Source: Clostridium tertium
Lineage (GTDB): Bacteria; Bacillota; Clostridia; Clostridiales; Clostridiaceae
Direction: 5' to 3'
Length of the DNA stretch: 64,000 bases
NCBI RefSeq assembly: GCF_017873245.1
Contig: NZ_JAGGJY010000001.1
Span: 124,001 to 188,000, forward strand
Part shown: positions 15,675 through 24,321 of the stretch, one piece after another
Layout of the letters: the number at the start of each line of letters is the position of its first letter
How positions within the stretch are numbered: position 1 is the first letter of the stretch
Made by a program: the position numbers and the translations under genes
The notes under the pieces: generated by a model
Seen by the model: only the letters and a program-made list of their open reading frames with translations
Database searches by the model: none
Told to the model about the DNA's origin: nothing

Positions 15675-17510
15675 ATGTCAGGATTATTTTCAACATTTAA
15701 TATAGCAAAAAGAGGAATGAATGTACAACAAAAAAGTATAGATGTAACATCTCATAATATTGCAAATTCTAATACTGTTGGATATTCAAGGCAAAGAGCA
15801 AAAATAGAAACAAGTAGACCCTTTGGTGGAACATCAATGGGTTCATCTGTACAAGCAGGGCAACTTGGAACAGGTGCACAAATTCAAGCAATAGAAAGAG
15901 TAAGAGATAATTTCTTAGATTATCAAGTAAGAGGCGAAAGTGCTGTTTTAGGGAAATATGATATAAGAAATAATTTTCTATATGAAGTAGAAAGCGTTTT
16001 TAATGAACCATCAGAAACTGGTATATCAACTTTAATGGGAAAATTCTTTGATTCATTTCAAGAGTTATCAAAGCAACCTAATAGCTCTAATGCAAGAACT
16101 GTAGTAGCTCAGCAAACAGCAGCTTTGACAGATGCTTTAAATGCAACATATACAAAACTTGAAAGCTTACAAGTTAATGCTCAAGATATGTTAAAAAGTT
16201 CTGTTACAGAGGTAAATAGTATTTTAGAGCAATTAGATAGAGTAAATCAAGAAATAATTAGTGTAACTGTTTCTGGAAATACACCAAATGACTTAATGGA
16301 TAAAAGAGATTTATTGTTAGATCAATTAAGTTATAAGTTCGGAATACAAGTAGATAAACGAGAGTTCAATGGAATAGATTTAAAACCAACAGAAATAGGA
16401 AGTATGAAAGCACCACTTTTAGTAAATTCAAGTCCAAATGGAGATGTTGCAAGATTTTCATATGTAACAGATGTTGAGTTAGATTCAAGTGATTTTTCTG
16501 GAAAGACATATATAGTTACATATTATAAAAATGGTAACATGGACAGTGAATCTAATAGACAAACCTTAAAAGTAACAGGAATAACAGCAGAGCAAGCTAA
16601 AGAAATTAAAGATAATAGAATAATATGGGCTGATAAGTCTGGACAGGCAGCCAGAGGTGACGGATATCCTATAAAAAATGGAGATGTTATAAGTTATTCA
16701 GAACTTATGATGTTTAAACCTGAAAATGGTAATGTTAATGGCTTAGTGTCAGTGCAAAAAGATATAGAAGATTATATGAATCAATTAAATAAATTAGCAA
16801 AATCGATAGCTTTTTCAGTAAATGCTATACATAGTGGTATTGAAGACCCATTAAATAATACTGTTGGAGCAGAAAAAGACTTTATGCCATTCTTTGTTAA
16901 TAAAGATGTTGCTAAATATAAAAGTAATGGTATTTTAAGCAATTTAGATGAAACCTTAGTAGGAGAATTGGGAATTACTGCTAAGAATATATCTGTAAAT
17001 AAAGAAATATTAGAAGATGTAATGAAAATAAAAACTAAGACTCATGATGATTTATTCCCATATACGCATGAAAATAATATGGATGGGGATAGTGACGGAT
17101 CAAGAGCATTAGCAATAGCACAGCTTAGGGATTCATTAATAAGAATTCAAGATATAAATGAAACAGTAATATCTAGAAAAGACATGTTTGACAAGAATAA
17201 AGGTGGAAATTCACTTATAAATAATGGATTGAAAATTGAAAATAGTACATCAGGAATGAAAATGGATTCTTACTTTAAGGATACAATTGATAGATTAGGT
17301 GTGCAAGCACAGGAAGCTCAAAGAATGGTAACAAACCAAGAAGATTTATTGTATAGCATAGAAGAAAGTAGAGCTTCAGTTTCAGGGGTATCATTAGATG
17401 AAGAAATGGCAAACCTTGTGCAGTTTCAACATGCTTATAATGCAAATGCAAAAATAATATCAACAGTAGATGAACTTTTAGAGGTTATAATAAATGGACT
17501 AAAGAGATAG
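15675..17510 (+). CDS. flgK: FlgK, hook-filament junction protein 1
   Basis: A 611-residue exported structural protein. The N-terminal rod-like segment is STFNIAKRGMNVQQKSIDVT, with SHNIANSNTVGYSRQR at ~27-42. The C-terminal D0 helix region has SGVSLDEEMANLVQFQHAYN and ends STVDELLEVIINGLKR. The middle (~250-520) is variable. FlgK joins hook to filament together with FlgL, encoded next. TGGAGGTGA precedes the ATG. Length is within the family range. Confidence 0.95.
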   Translation: MSGLFSTFNIAKRGMNVQQKSIDVTSHNIANSNTVGYSRQRAKIETSRPFGGTSMGSSVQAGQLGTGAQIQAIERVRDNFLDYQVRGESAVLGKYDIRNNFLYEVESVFNEPSETGISTLMGKFFDSFQELSKQPNSSNARTVVAQQTAALTDALNATYTKLESLQVNAQDMLKSSVTEVNSILEQLDRVNQEIISVTVSGNTPNDLMDKRDLLLDQLSYKFGIQVDKREFNGIDLKPTEIGSMKAPLLVNSSPNGDVARFSYVTDVELDSSDFSGKTYIVTYYKNGNMDSESNRQTLKVTGITAEQAKEIKDNRIIWADKSGQAARGDGYPIKNGDVISYSELMMFKPENGNVNGLVSVQKDIEDYMNQLNKLAKSIAFSVNAIHSGIEDPLNNTVGAEKDFMPFFVNKDVAKYKSNGILSNLDETLVGELGITAKNISVNKEILEDVMKIKTKTHDDLFPYTHENNMDGDSDGSRALAIAQLRDSLIRIQDINETVISRKDMFDKNKGGNSLINNGLKIENSTSGMKMDSYFKDTIDRLGVQAQEAQRMVTNQEDLLYSIEESRASVSGVSLDEEMANLVQFQHAYNANAKIISTVDELLEVIINGLKR

Positions 17511-17523
17511 GGGGAGGAAGTAA

Positions 17524-18519
17524 ATGAGAATTACTAATCAAATGATGAGTAAAAGCTTTTTAAGAGATCTTGGTAGAAATCAAGGTTATATGAAAAAACT
17601 AAATGATCAGCTTACTTCAGGAAAGGAAATTAGAAGACCTTCTGATAATCCTTTCAAGGTTGCAAGAAGTATGCAATTACATAGAGATATAGGAGCTAAT
17701 ACTCAATATAATGAAAATATAAAAGATACTACAAATTGGTTAGATACTACAGATACTGCTCTAGAGCAATTAGGTAACAGCTTCCAAAGATTTAGAGAAC
17801 TAATGGTTTCAGCTGGTAATGCTGCATACGGAAGTGATGAGAAAAAAGCAATAAAAGATGAAATGAACGAAAAAGTAAATGAAATAGCTCAAATATTAAA
17901 TAGTAGTTTTGATGGTAAATACATTTTTGGTGGCACTAAAGGAAATACAAAACCAATAGGAACTAATAAAGATATAGTTACTGGAAATAACTCTATTCAC
18001 CTTAGTGGAAATGATGGAGAAGTTTTAGAATTAGATAATTTAGATGAATCAGTACAAAATCAAATAGGTATGATAAATAAGAAACTTACTGTAGAAGTAT
18101 CCCAAGGAGTAACGATGGATTACAATGTATCTGCTACTGATTTGCTATTATTTAAAGATAAAAATGGAGCAGATGTTAATGTTATGGGATTATTAAAAGA
18201 AATAACAGATAATATAGGTTCAGAAGATGCGAGTGTTAGTGGAAAAGTAACAAATGAAAATCTAAAAACTATGGACGAAACTATAGCTAATCTTTTAAAG
18301 ATAAGAGCAGAGGTTGGAGCAAAGCAAAATAGAATGGAATCAGCTGGAGATCAAAATGAAGAACAAAACTTCAATTTAAAAGATATATTATCACAAACAG
18401 AAGATATAGATTTTGCTGAAAAAAATATAGAAGCAACAGTTGCACAAAGTGTATATATGGCTTCACTTCAAGTAAGTGCAAAAATAATACAACCGTCACT
18501 TTTAGATTTCCTAAGATAG
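17524..18519 (+). CDS. flgL: FlgL, hook-filament junction protein 3
   Basis: A 331-residue flagellin-like protein. The N-terminus MRITNQMMSKSFLRDLGRN, the segment QLTSGKEIRRPSDNPFKVAR, and the C-terminal helix ending QVSAKIIQPSLLDFLR are typical of FlgL. It sits between FlgK and the first flagellin subunits in the assembled organelle. GGGGGAGGAAG lies before the ATG. It is 13 bases after flgK and 13 bases before fliW, clearly one transcript. Confidence 0.95.
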   Translation: MRITNQMMSKSFLRDLGRNQGYMKKLNDQLTSGKEIRRPSDNPFKVARSMQLHRDIGANTQYNENIKDTTNWLDTTDTALEQLGNSFQRFRELMVSAGNAAYGSDEKKAIKDEMNEKVNEIAQILNSSFDGKYIFGGTKGNTKPIGTNKDIVTGNNSIHLSGNDGEVLELDNLDESVQNQIGMINKKLTVEVSQGVTMDYNVSATDLLLFKDKNGADVNVMGLLKEITDNIGSEDASVSGKVTNENLKTMDETIANLLKIRAEVGAKQNRMESAGDQNEEQNFNLKDILSQTEDIDFAEKNIEATVAQSVYMASLQVSAKIIQPSLLDFLR

Positions 18520-18532
18520 GAGAAGATATAAT

Positions 18533-18955
18533 ATGGAGTTAATATCACCAATACATGGGAAAATGATATATGAAGAAAATGAAATAATATATTTTGAAAA
18601 AGGAATTCCAGGATTCGATAATTTGAAAAAATATATAATAAAAGAAGTTGGAAATGAAAGTCCATTTAATATTTTACAATCAATAGAAGATAAAGAATTA
18701 GGTTTTATAATTATTTCTCCATTTTTTATAAATGATAAGTACGAAATAAAACTAAATGATGAAGTAATAAAAAACTTAAACCTAGAAGATTCAAAAGATG
18801 TAATGTTATATTCAATTGTGACATTAAACTCTAAAGCAGAAGAAATAACAGCAAATTTAAAAGCGCCTTTAGTAATAAATATAAAAAATAGAAAAGGGGA
18901 ACAATATATTTCAGATAAAGAAGTATATAACATAAAAGAAAAAGTATTCAAGTAA
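18533..18955 (+). CDS. fliW: FliW, flagellin-binding CsrA antagonist
   Basis: A 140-residue FliW. Recognisable text is [19 protein letters not shown] near the N-terminus and [14 protein letters not shown] followed by [19 protein letters not shown] at the end. FliW binds either flagellin or CsrA. When flagellin has been secreted, free FliW sequesters CsrA and allows flagellin translation. csrA follows immediately, the arrangement known from Bacillus, and the flagellin leader carries a matching CsrA site. AGGAGAAG lies before the ATG. Confidence 0.94.
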   Translation: MELISPIHGKMIYEENEIIYFEKGIPGFDNLKKYIIKEVGNESPFNILQSIEDKELGFIIISPFFINDKYEIKLNDEVIKNLNLEDSKDVMLYSIVTLNSKAEEITANLKAPLVINIKNRKGEQYISDKEVYNIKEKVFK

Positions 18956-18971
18956 GGAAGGTGTGTTAAAT

Positions 18972-19190
18972 TTGTTAGTTATAACAAGAAAAAAAGGAGA
19001 GTCTATTTTAATAGGTGATGATATAGAAATATCTATTTCAAAAATAGAAGATGGCAGTGTAAAACTAGCAATAAAAGCACCTAAAGAAATGACTATTTTA
19101 AGAAAAGAGCTTTATGAAGAAGTTCAAAATGAAAACAAAGAAGCAACAAAAATGAATATAGAACTATTAAAAATGTTAGGGAAAAAATAA
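18972..19190 (+). CDS. csrA: CsrA, translational repressor of flagellin
   Basis: A 72-residue CsrA starting at TTG 18972, which gives the canonical N-terminus [30 protein letters not shown] ends 8 bases before this TTG. The GTG at 18963 would add three non-conserved residues and overlaps the binding site. CsrA is a dimeric beta-sheet RNA-binding protein that blocks ribosome access at GGA motifs. The C-terminal helix ([18 protein letters not shown]) includes the arginine expected in RNA contact. Its partner FliW is encoded just upstream and its likely target leader is at 22888-23013. Confidence 0.95.
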   Translation: MLVITRKKGESILIGDDIEISISKIEDGSVKLAIKAPKEMTILRKELYEEVQNENKEATKMNIELLKMLGKK

Positions 19191-19205
19191 GGTGGTGTTT
19201 TAAAA

Positions 19206-19556
19206 ATGGAAATGAAGGTTGCAAGTCAAGGAGGACAAGTTAACCTAAGTACAGTTAAAAATCTAGAAATTAAGCAAATAGCAGAAAACAAGGATGTAGT
19301 AGAAGCTGTAAGCGCTAAAGATAAAAATTATAAAAAAGAAGATGTAATAAAGGCAATAGATAAGTTAAATGAGTTTTTAAAAGATGAGCATACCTATGCA
19401 GAATATTCTATTCATGAAAAGCTTGGAGATGTAATGGTAAAAATAATAAGTGAAGATACGAAAGAAGTTATTATGGAGTGTCCACCTAAGAAAATACTAG
19501 ACTTAGTAGCCAAAATGATGGAGCTAGTTGGTGTTGCAATAGATAAAAAAGCTTAA
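19206..19556 (+). CDS. flaG: FlaG-family flagellar protein
   Basis: A 116-residue FlaG/YvyC protein. The variable N-terminal half is followed by the family core: KLNEFLKDEHTYAEYSIHEK, DVMVKIISEDTKEVIMECPP and KKILDLVAKMMELVGVAIDK. In several bacteria flaG lies next to fliD and affects filament length, but its molecular role is unclear. AAGGTGGTG precedes the ATG. The position between csrA and fliS fits. Confidence 0.88.
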   Translation: MEMKVASQGGQVNLSTVKNLEIKQIAENKDVVEAVSAKDKNYKKEDVIKAIDKLNEFLKDEHTYAEYSIHEKLGDVMVKIISEDTKEVIMECPPKKILDLVAKMMELVGVAIDKKA

Positions 19557-19570
19557 TAGGGGGAGATGCT

Positions 19571-19861
19571 ATGAATTTCTTACTAAATAAAATTGATACA
19601 GATCTTAGAAAAAAAGTTTATGAAAAAACAAAAGATGGTAAGGTTCATAGAAAGTCTAACATAAGCATTAATAAAGATAGTGAAAAGCAAAAGAAAAAGT
19701 TTTTTAATGAATATGTAAAAGAAGAAAGAAAGCAAATGGAGCAAAGTAAATTTACTGTAGATGCTACAAAATTAGAAAAGCCCACTATAAGTCTTCATGG
19801 TGAAAAAGAAGAAAATTTACATGCAATAGGTTATGGCACCTTTTTAGATGTTAAAAAGTAG
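19571..19861 (+). CDS. Uncharacterised small basic protein in the flagellar operon
   Basis: A 96-residue protein that I do not recognise. It is rich in Lys and Glu, with no membrane segment or signal peptide. The N-terminal two-thirds (~1-60) is charged and probably helical or disordered; the C-terminus contains EENLHAIGYGTFLDVKK, which looks folded or conserved. The ribosome binding site (AGGGGGAG) is good, and the gene lies tightly between flaG (14 bases) and fliS (14 bases). It is therefore expressed with late flagellar proteins. It could be a small chaperone or regulator, but there is no direct evidence. Confidence 0.75.
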   Translation: MNFLLNKIDTDLRKKVYEKTKDGKVHRKSNISINKDSEKQKKKFFNEYVKEERKQMEQSKFTVDATKLEKPTISLHGEKEENLHAIGYGTFLDVKK

Positions 19862-19875
19862 GAGGAAACAATAAA

Positions 19876-20259
19876 ATGTATGGTAATAATGCATTAAATG
19901 TATATAAAAATAATAGCGTAAACTACGCATCAAAAGAACAATTACTATTAATGCTAGTAGATGGAGCTGTAAAATTTGCAAAGATAGCAAGAGAAGCTTT
20001 AGTTAGTGAAGATATTAAAAAAAGTCATGAAAATCTAGTTAAAGTTCAAGATATATTTACAGAACTAATGATAAGCTTAGATCAAAATGCAGGTGAGTGG
20101 GCAAGACAAATATATCAAGTATATGAATTTATAAAAACAAGATTATTTGAAATAAACCTAAAAAAAGATGTGAAAATGATGGACGAGCTTATGCCAGTAA
20201 TAGAAAATGTAAGAGATACATGGCATGAAGCATATGAAATATCTAAGAAAATGAAGTAA
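19876..20259 (+). CDS. fliS: FliS, flagellin export chaperone
   Basis: A 127-residue FliS. The N-terminal motif ALNVYKNNSVNYASKEQLLLML and LVDGAVKFAKIAREAL match the family. The four-helix pattern continues to EAYEISKKMK. It caps the C-terminus of newly made flagellin to stop premature polymerisation. TAGGAGGAAA precedes the ATG. A 141-base gap with a hairpin-rich repeat separates it from fliD. Confidence 0.94.
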   Translation: MYGNNALNVYKNNSVNYASKEQLLLMLVDGAVKFAKIAREALVSEDIKKSHENLVKVQDIFTELMISLDQNAGEWARQIYQVYEFIKTRLFEINLKKDVKMMDELMPVIENVRDTWHEAYEISKKMK

Positions 20260-20400
20260 TGGAAAATGAAAAATAAATGAGATAATTCAGACAAGCTAAA
20301 TTATTAAAGAATATAGTTTAAAGAATAAAATTCCATAGGAATTTACCATCAATTATAAATTACTCATTATCCATTATTAATTGAAAGTCGGGGTGTTTAA
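20260..20400. repeat. Intergenic hairpin-rich repeat element, copy A
   Basis: Between fliS and fliD lie two inverted repeats: ATAATTCAG / CTAAATTAT (20282-20304) and AAATTCC-ATA-GGAATTT (20328-20344), followed by a stretch of short ATTA/CATT units. The same two inverted-repeat types recur in the 50940-51283 gap. I see no gene or sigma-28 promoter here, so fliD is probably transcribed from upstream. Confidence 0.5.
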
Positions 20401-22512
20401 GTGAGAATAACAGGTTTAGCAACAGGCTTGGATATGGATCAAATAGTTAAAGATTCCATGAAGCCTTATAGAATAAAGATAGATAGAAAAGGTCAAGATA
20501 AAGAGATTTTAGAAATAAAACAAAAGCTTTATAGGGAAGTTATTAAAGATTCTAGGGAGCTTTATAATAAATATTTTGATGTAACAAAAAGTGATAGCAT
20601 ATTATTGAGTAAAAATTGGGCAACTACTAAATTTACTTCTTCTAATGAAAATTTAGTATCAGTTTCAGGAAATAGTGATGCTAAGGTAGGAAACTATACT
20701 ATTACCGGAAGTACTGCAAAGGCTTCAAGTATAACTTTAGAAAAATTTGAAGCTAAAACTATAGATAAAGACGGGAAAGTTACAGAAAGTAAAGTAATAG
20801 TAAATGGTAAGGAATTTGTAATTGATGAAAGTTTATCTAATAAAGAAAAGGTTGACTTTTTAAATAAAGAGTTAACTAAAGCGGGAATAAATATTTCAGT
20901 AAGATATACAAGCTTTGCAGGAAGTAATTCAGGTATAGAAAATAATAAAGAAGCTTTTATATTTGAATCTAAAATTTTAGGAAGTGATAGTACATTTACT
21001 ATTGGAGGAAGTGAATTTAAAAAATTTGATCCAGTAAAAGGTAAGAATGCAACAGCAGCAACTATATCTGGATTCACAATAGATAATTTTAACATAAACT
21101 CCTCCAATATAATTAAGTTAACAGTAGATGGTGAAGAGAAAAGTATTAGTATAGATTGGGATTCTATAAAGAATGATGATAATTCCGCTATAGATAAAAC
21201 AAAATTAGAAGAATTATTAAATGGTAAACTAAAGGAGTATAAATTATCAGTATCAATTACTGATAATAACATTGAATTTAAAAGCACGGTATTAGGGAAG
21301 GATGTTAAAAATCCTAATATTACAATAAATGGTAAAGGCGAAAATATAAAATTTAATTCAGGAAATGATGCAACTCCTACAACTAATACTTTAAATTTAA
21401 AAGAGTTTAATATAAGTGGGAAGAGAATATCAATTAATGGCAATATGATAGATTTATCTAAAGCGATTCCTGGAAAAGAAGATGAGTATATAAACAAAAT
21501 GTTAAAACAACAAAATTTGAATATTACCGCTACTTTAAGTGGAAATAATTTGGTTTTAACTTCGAATATAGCAGGAGCAGATTATAATGTAGATGTAAGT
21601 ATAGTATCAGATGATGCTAAAGTTTCAACAGATGGAGAAAATGCTAAGTTTATAATAAAAGATGGTAAGAATGGAGTTTATACTCATACTGGCATATCTA
21701 ATACAGTAACTTTAGATGGAATAACATTCAAATTTAATGGAGATATACCTACTGATGAAACTGTTACTGTAAATGCTAAACAAGATGTTACAGCTATAAA
21801 GGATAATTTAGTCAAGTTTATTAATGATTATAATACATTAATAGAAAAATTAAATAAACTTACAACTGAGAAAAGAAATAGAGATTTTAATCCCTTGACT
21901 GCAGAGCAAAAGAAGGAAATGTCTGAAGATGAAATAAAATTATGGAATGAAAAAGTTGAAAAAGGACAGCTTAGGAGAGATAACGATTTAACTAGAATAT
22001 CGAATAGTTTAAAACAAGCTATGAGATCTTTAGTAGATGGATCAGGACTAAATTTAGAGAGAATAGGAATTGCTCCTGTTGCAGATTATCAAGGAGTTAA
22101 AAATGGTACTTTTACTATAGATGAAACGAAATTAACTAAGGCACTAGAAGAAAGTTCAGAAGAAGTAATGAATTTGTTCATTAAATCAAAACCTAAGGAG
22201 GATAGTCTTTCAGAGTCTACTAAATATTCTAAATCTGGAATAATGCAAAGATTAAAGGATATTTTATATAATGAAACAATGACGGTTGCAGCTTCTTTAC
22301 TTAAGAAAGCAGGGATCGAAGGTTCTTCAACAGCTTATAATAATGAATTAACTAAATCTATTGAAAAGTATGAACAGAAAATGAAGGATATGGAAAAAGA
22401 TTTTTCAAGAAGAGAACAAGCTTTATATACTAAGTATGCAAATTTAGAAACGATAATGAACAAGTATAATTCACAGCAAAGTTATTTAATGCAACAATTA
22501 GGGTTAAGTTAA
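20401..22512 (+). CDS. fliD: FliD, flagellar filament cap protein, with expanded repeat region
   Basis: A 703-residue filament cap, starting at GTG with AGTCGGGGTG upstream. The N-terminus MRITGLATGLDMDQIVKDSM and the C-terminal coiled coil ending KYNSQQSYLMQQL are classical. The central exposed region holds three similar segments at residues ~131-203, ~237-314 and ~342-404. Each has an NGxxI/DGxxx strand, a short helix (for example KLEELLNGKLKE) and an IxFxSxxLG-like strand, consistent with repeated hook-IN motifs. The protein is at the long end for FliD. It caps the filament and helps flagellin polymerise. Confidence 0.93.
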   Translation: MRITGLATGLDMDQIVKDSMKPYRIKIDRKGQDKEILEIKQKLYREVIKDSRELYNKYFDVTKSDSILLSKNWATTKFTSSNENLVSVSGNSDAKVGNYTITGSTAKASSITLEKFEAKTIDKDGKVTESKVIVNGKEFVIDESLSNKEKVDFLNKELTKAGINISVRYTSFAGSNSGIENNKEAFIFESKILGSDSTFTIGGSEFKKFDPVKGKNATAATISGFTIDNFNINSSNIIKLTVDGEEKSISIDWDSIKNDDNSAIDKTKLEELLNGKLKEYKLSVSITDNNIEFKSTVLGKDVKNPNITINGKGENIKFNSGNDATPTTNTLNLKEFNISGKRISINGNMIDLSKAIPGKEDEYINKMLKQQNLNITATLSGNNLVLTSNIAGADYNVDVSIVSDDAKVSTDGENAKFIIKDGKNGVYTHTGISNTVTLDGITFKFNGDIPTDETVTVNAKQDVTAIKDNLVKFINDYNTLIEKLNKLTTEKRNRDFNPLTAEQKKEMSEDEIKLWNEKVEKGQLRRDNDLTRISNSLKQAMRSLVDGSGLNLERIGIAPVADYQGVKNGTFTIDETKLTKALEESSEEVMNLFIKSKPKEDSLSESTKYSKSGIMQRLKDILYNETMTVAASLLKKAGIEGSSTAYNNELTKSIEKYEQKMKDMEKDFSRREQALYTKYANLETIMNKYNSQQSYLMQQLGLS

Positions 22513-22516
22513 AATT

Positions 22517-22843
22517 ATGATAGAAAAGATTTTAGATGATTATAAGAATATAACAAAAAAAATTATAGAAAATATAGATAAAGATGAAGAAGTTATAAAG
22601 CTTATGGAGAATAGAGAAGAAATTATCAAAAAACTGTGTAATTATGAAAATAACAAAGAACAAATAAAAGAAATAATTTTCTATCAAGACTTAATAAGCC
22701 TTGATAGAAAATTGAAATTAGCTATTGAAAAAGAAAAAAATCGAGTGAAAGAAGAAATAAGATCTTTGCATAAGTTGAAAAATGCTAATAATGCTTATGA
22801 AAAAAATAGAAAGATAAACAATTTTTTCAATGTGAAAATTTAA
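22517..22843 (+). CDS. FliT-like flagellar chaperone candidate
   Basis: A 108-residue, all-helical, Lys/Glu/Asn-rich protein directly after fliD. FliT, the export chaperone for FliD, has this size, composition and position, but sequence similarity across the family is weak and I see no diagnostic motif. The ribosome binding site is poor (AGGGTT about 12 bases upstream), which suggests translational coupling to fliD, whose stop lies 4 bases before. Assignment rests mostly on context. Confidence 0.65.
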   Translation: MIEKILDDYKNITKKIIENIDKDEEVIKLMENREEIIKKLCNYENNKEQIKEIIFYQDLISLDRKLKLAIEKEKNRVKEEIRSLHKLKNANNAYEKNRKINNFFNVKI

Positions 22844-22861
22844 AAAAATTTAAAAATACTA

Positions 22862-22887
22862 TAAAGTTACAAAATTTAGTACGATAT
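22862..22887 (+). promoter_or_regulatory. Sigma-28 promoter of the flagellin gene
   Basis: TAAA (22862-22865), 16 bases, then CGATAT (22882-22887). This matches the sigma-28 pattern, with a spacer one base shorter than at flgM. It leaves a ~120-base untranslated leader before flagellin, which contains the CsrA hairpin. Confidence 0.8.
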
Positions 22888-22932
22888 ATATAATATAAGC
22901 TTAAGCAACTTAAAACTCTATATAGAGAATTT

Positions 22933-22952
22933 CTCCACCAAAATGGTAGGAG
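22933..22952 (+). promoter_or_regulatory. Hairpin in the flagellin leader with a GGA in its stem
   Basis: CTCCACCA / TGGTAGGAG pair around an AAA loop with a single bulged base, directly upstream of the CsrA hairpin. There is no T-run, so it is unlikely to be a terminator. It may stabilise the leader or present a further GGA. Confidence 0.5.
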
Positions 22953-22972
22953 TTCTAAATAAAAAAATATAA

Positions 22973-22986
22973 TGACAAGGATGTCA
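22973..22986 (+). promoter_or_regulatory. CsrA-binding hairpin in the flagellin leader
   Basis: TGACA-AGGA-TGTCA is a perfect 5-bp stem presenting GGA in a four-base loop. It agrees with the CsrA high-affinity consensus RUACARGGAUGU at 10 of 12 positions. A second GGA lies in the ribosome binding site AAGGAGGA at 22999-23006, a spacing that suits a CsrA dimer bridging both. FliW and CsrA are encoded in the same locus. Confidence 0.82.
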
Positions 22987-23013
22987 ATTTAAAAATCAAG
23001 GAGGAATTTTATT

Positions 23014-24129
23014 ATGATAATTAATCACAATTTAAATGCTATGAATGCTCATAGAAACATGACAGGAAACACTGCTTCTGCAGGGAAATCAATGGAAAAG
23101 TTATCTTCAGGTCTTAGAATAAACAGAGCTGGAGATGATGCTGCAGGACTAGCTATTTCTGAAAAAATGAGAGGACAAATTAGAGGATTAGATCAAGCAG
23201 CTAGAAACTCACAAGATGCTATATCAATGATTCAAACTGCAGAAGGTGGATTAAATGAAACTCATTCAATTCTTCAAAGAATGAGAGAATTAGCTGTTCA
23301 AGGTGCTAGTGATACTAACGAAAAAATTGATAGAGACGCTATAAAGACAGAACTTGATCAATTAACAGCTGAAATAACAAGAATTGGTAATACTACTGAA
23401 TTTAATAATAAGAAGTTATTAAATGGTGCTTTAAATTCTAGTATAACAAGTGTAGGAACTGGAATTGGAGCTGGTAAGGGTATATCAAAGATAACTTCAA
23501 ATGGAGCTAATGCTGCAACTGATTATAAAATTTCTTTTGATCAAGCTAAAAGCGAGTTAACAGTAGCTAGTGCAACTCTTGGTAAAACAAGTACAATTAA
23601 GGTAAATGTTCCGGCTGCAGGTAGTATGAGTACTCAAGATGTTAATTTTGCGGAACTTGGAATTACTGTATCAGTAAATGAAGCTTTAACTGCTGATATT
23701 AATGCAGACAACACTTTCCAAGTTGCTGCTGGAGGTTCAATAAGCGTTATGATAGGTGCTAATGAATCACAAAATATTACAATCGATATTGGAGATATGA
23801 GAGCATCAGCATTTACTGGTTTAAGTACTATAGCAGTTGATACATCTACAAATGCAGAACAGGCTGTGACAACAATAAATAATGCTATTAATAAGGTTTC
23901 AACTGAGCGTTCTAAACTTGGTGCTTTCCAAAATAGATTAGAACATACAATTGCAAATTTAGGTACATCATCTGAAAACTTAACAGCTGCTGAAAGCAGA
24001 GTTAGAGACGTTGATATGGCTAAAGAAATGATGAATTTCTCAAAGAATAATATTCTTTCTCAAGCTGCACAAGCTATGCTTGCTCAAGCAAATCAACAAC
24101 CTCAAGGAGTTCTTCAATTATTAAGATAA
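23014..24129 (+). CDS. fliC: Flagellin, major filament protein
   Basis: A 371-residue flagellin. The conserved N-terminus MIINHNLNAMNAHRNM, SSGLRINRAGDDAAGLAIS and the C-terminal D0 (NILSQAAQAMLAQANQQPQ, ending GVLQLLR) are intact. The central ~150-270 region is variable and probably surface exposed. Codon choice differs from neighbours, with more C-containing optimal codons, as expected for a very highly expressed gene. CAAGGAGGAA lies before the ATG. Expression should come from the sigma-28 promoter at 22862, with translation controlled by CsrA/FliW. A terminator follows. Confidence 0.97.
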   Translation: MIINHNLNAMNAHRNMTGNTASAGKSMEKLSSGLRINRAGDDAAGLAISEKMRGQIRGLDQAARNSQDAISMIQTAEGGLNETHSILQRMRELAVQGASDTNEKIDRDAIKTELDQLTAEITRIGNTTEFNNKKLLNGALNSSITSVGTGIGAGKGISKITSNGANAATDYKISFDQAKSELTVASATLGKTSTIKVNVPAAGSMSTQDVNFAELGITVSVNEALTADINADNTFQVAAGGSISVMIGANESQNITIDIGDMRASAFTGLSTIAVDTSTNAEQAVTTINNAINKVSTERSKLGAFQNRLEHTIANLGTSSENLTAAESRVRDVDMAKEMMNFSKNNILSQAAQAMLAQANQQPQGVLQLLR

Positions 24130-24146
24130 TTGATAACATAATTTTG

Positions 24147-24182
24147 ACTAAGACTCTTCCTATTAGGAAGGGTCTTTTTATA
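24147..24182 (+). terminator. Intrinsic terminator after flagellin
   Basis: Stem AGACTCTTCC / GGAAGGGTCT (one G-U pair) with a short loop at 24151-24174, then TTTTTA. Confidence 0.9.
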
Positions 24183-24251
24183 TTTTAGATAGTATAGTTC
24201 TTGAAAAATATAAGATAAATAATATATTATATTATTTTATATTATTCTTGT

Positions 24252-24279
24252 TAAGAATATATTTTTTTATACGATATAA
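24252..24279 (+). promoter_or_regulatory. Sigma-28-type promoter of the second flagellin
   Basis: TAAG (24252-24255), 16 bases, then CGATATAA (24272-24279), the same spacing as at the main flagellin promoter. Its -35 is one base off consensus. The leader lacks an evident CsrA hairpin. Confidence 0.65.
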
Positions 24280-24321
24280 ATTATATAGACATTAGTTAGT
24301 TTAAATATAGGAGAGAATATT

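Noticed and set aside
20694..21497. Long minus-strand open frame inside fliD
   Set aside because: It is antisense to a clear coding sequence, has hydrophobic low-complexity text from the complement of Lys/Asn/Asp codons, and no start site. The same holds for the other minus-strand frames in flagellar genes.
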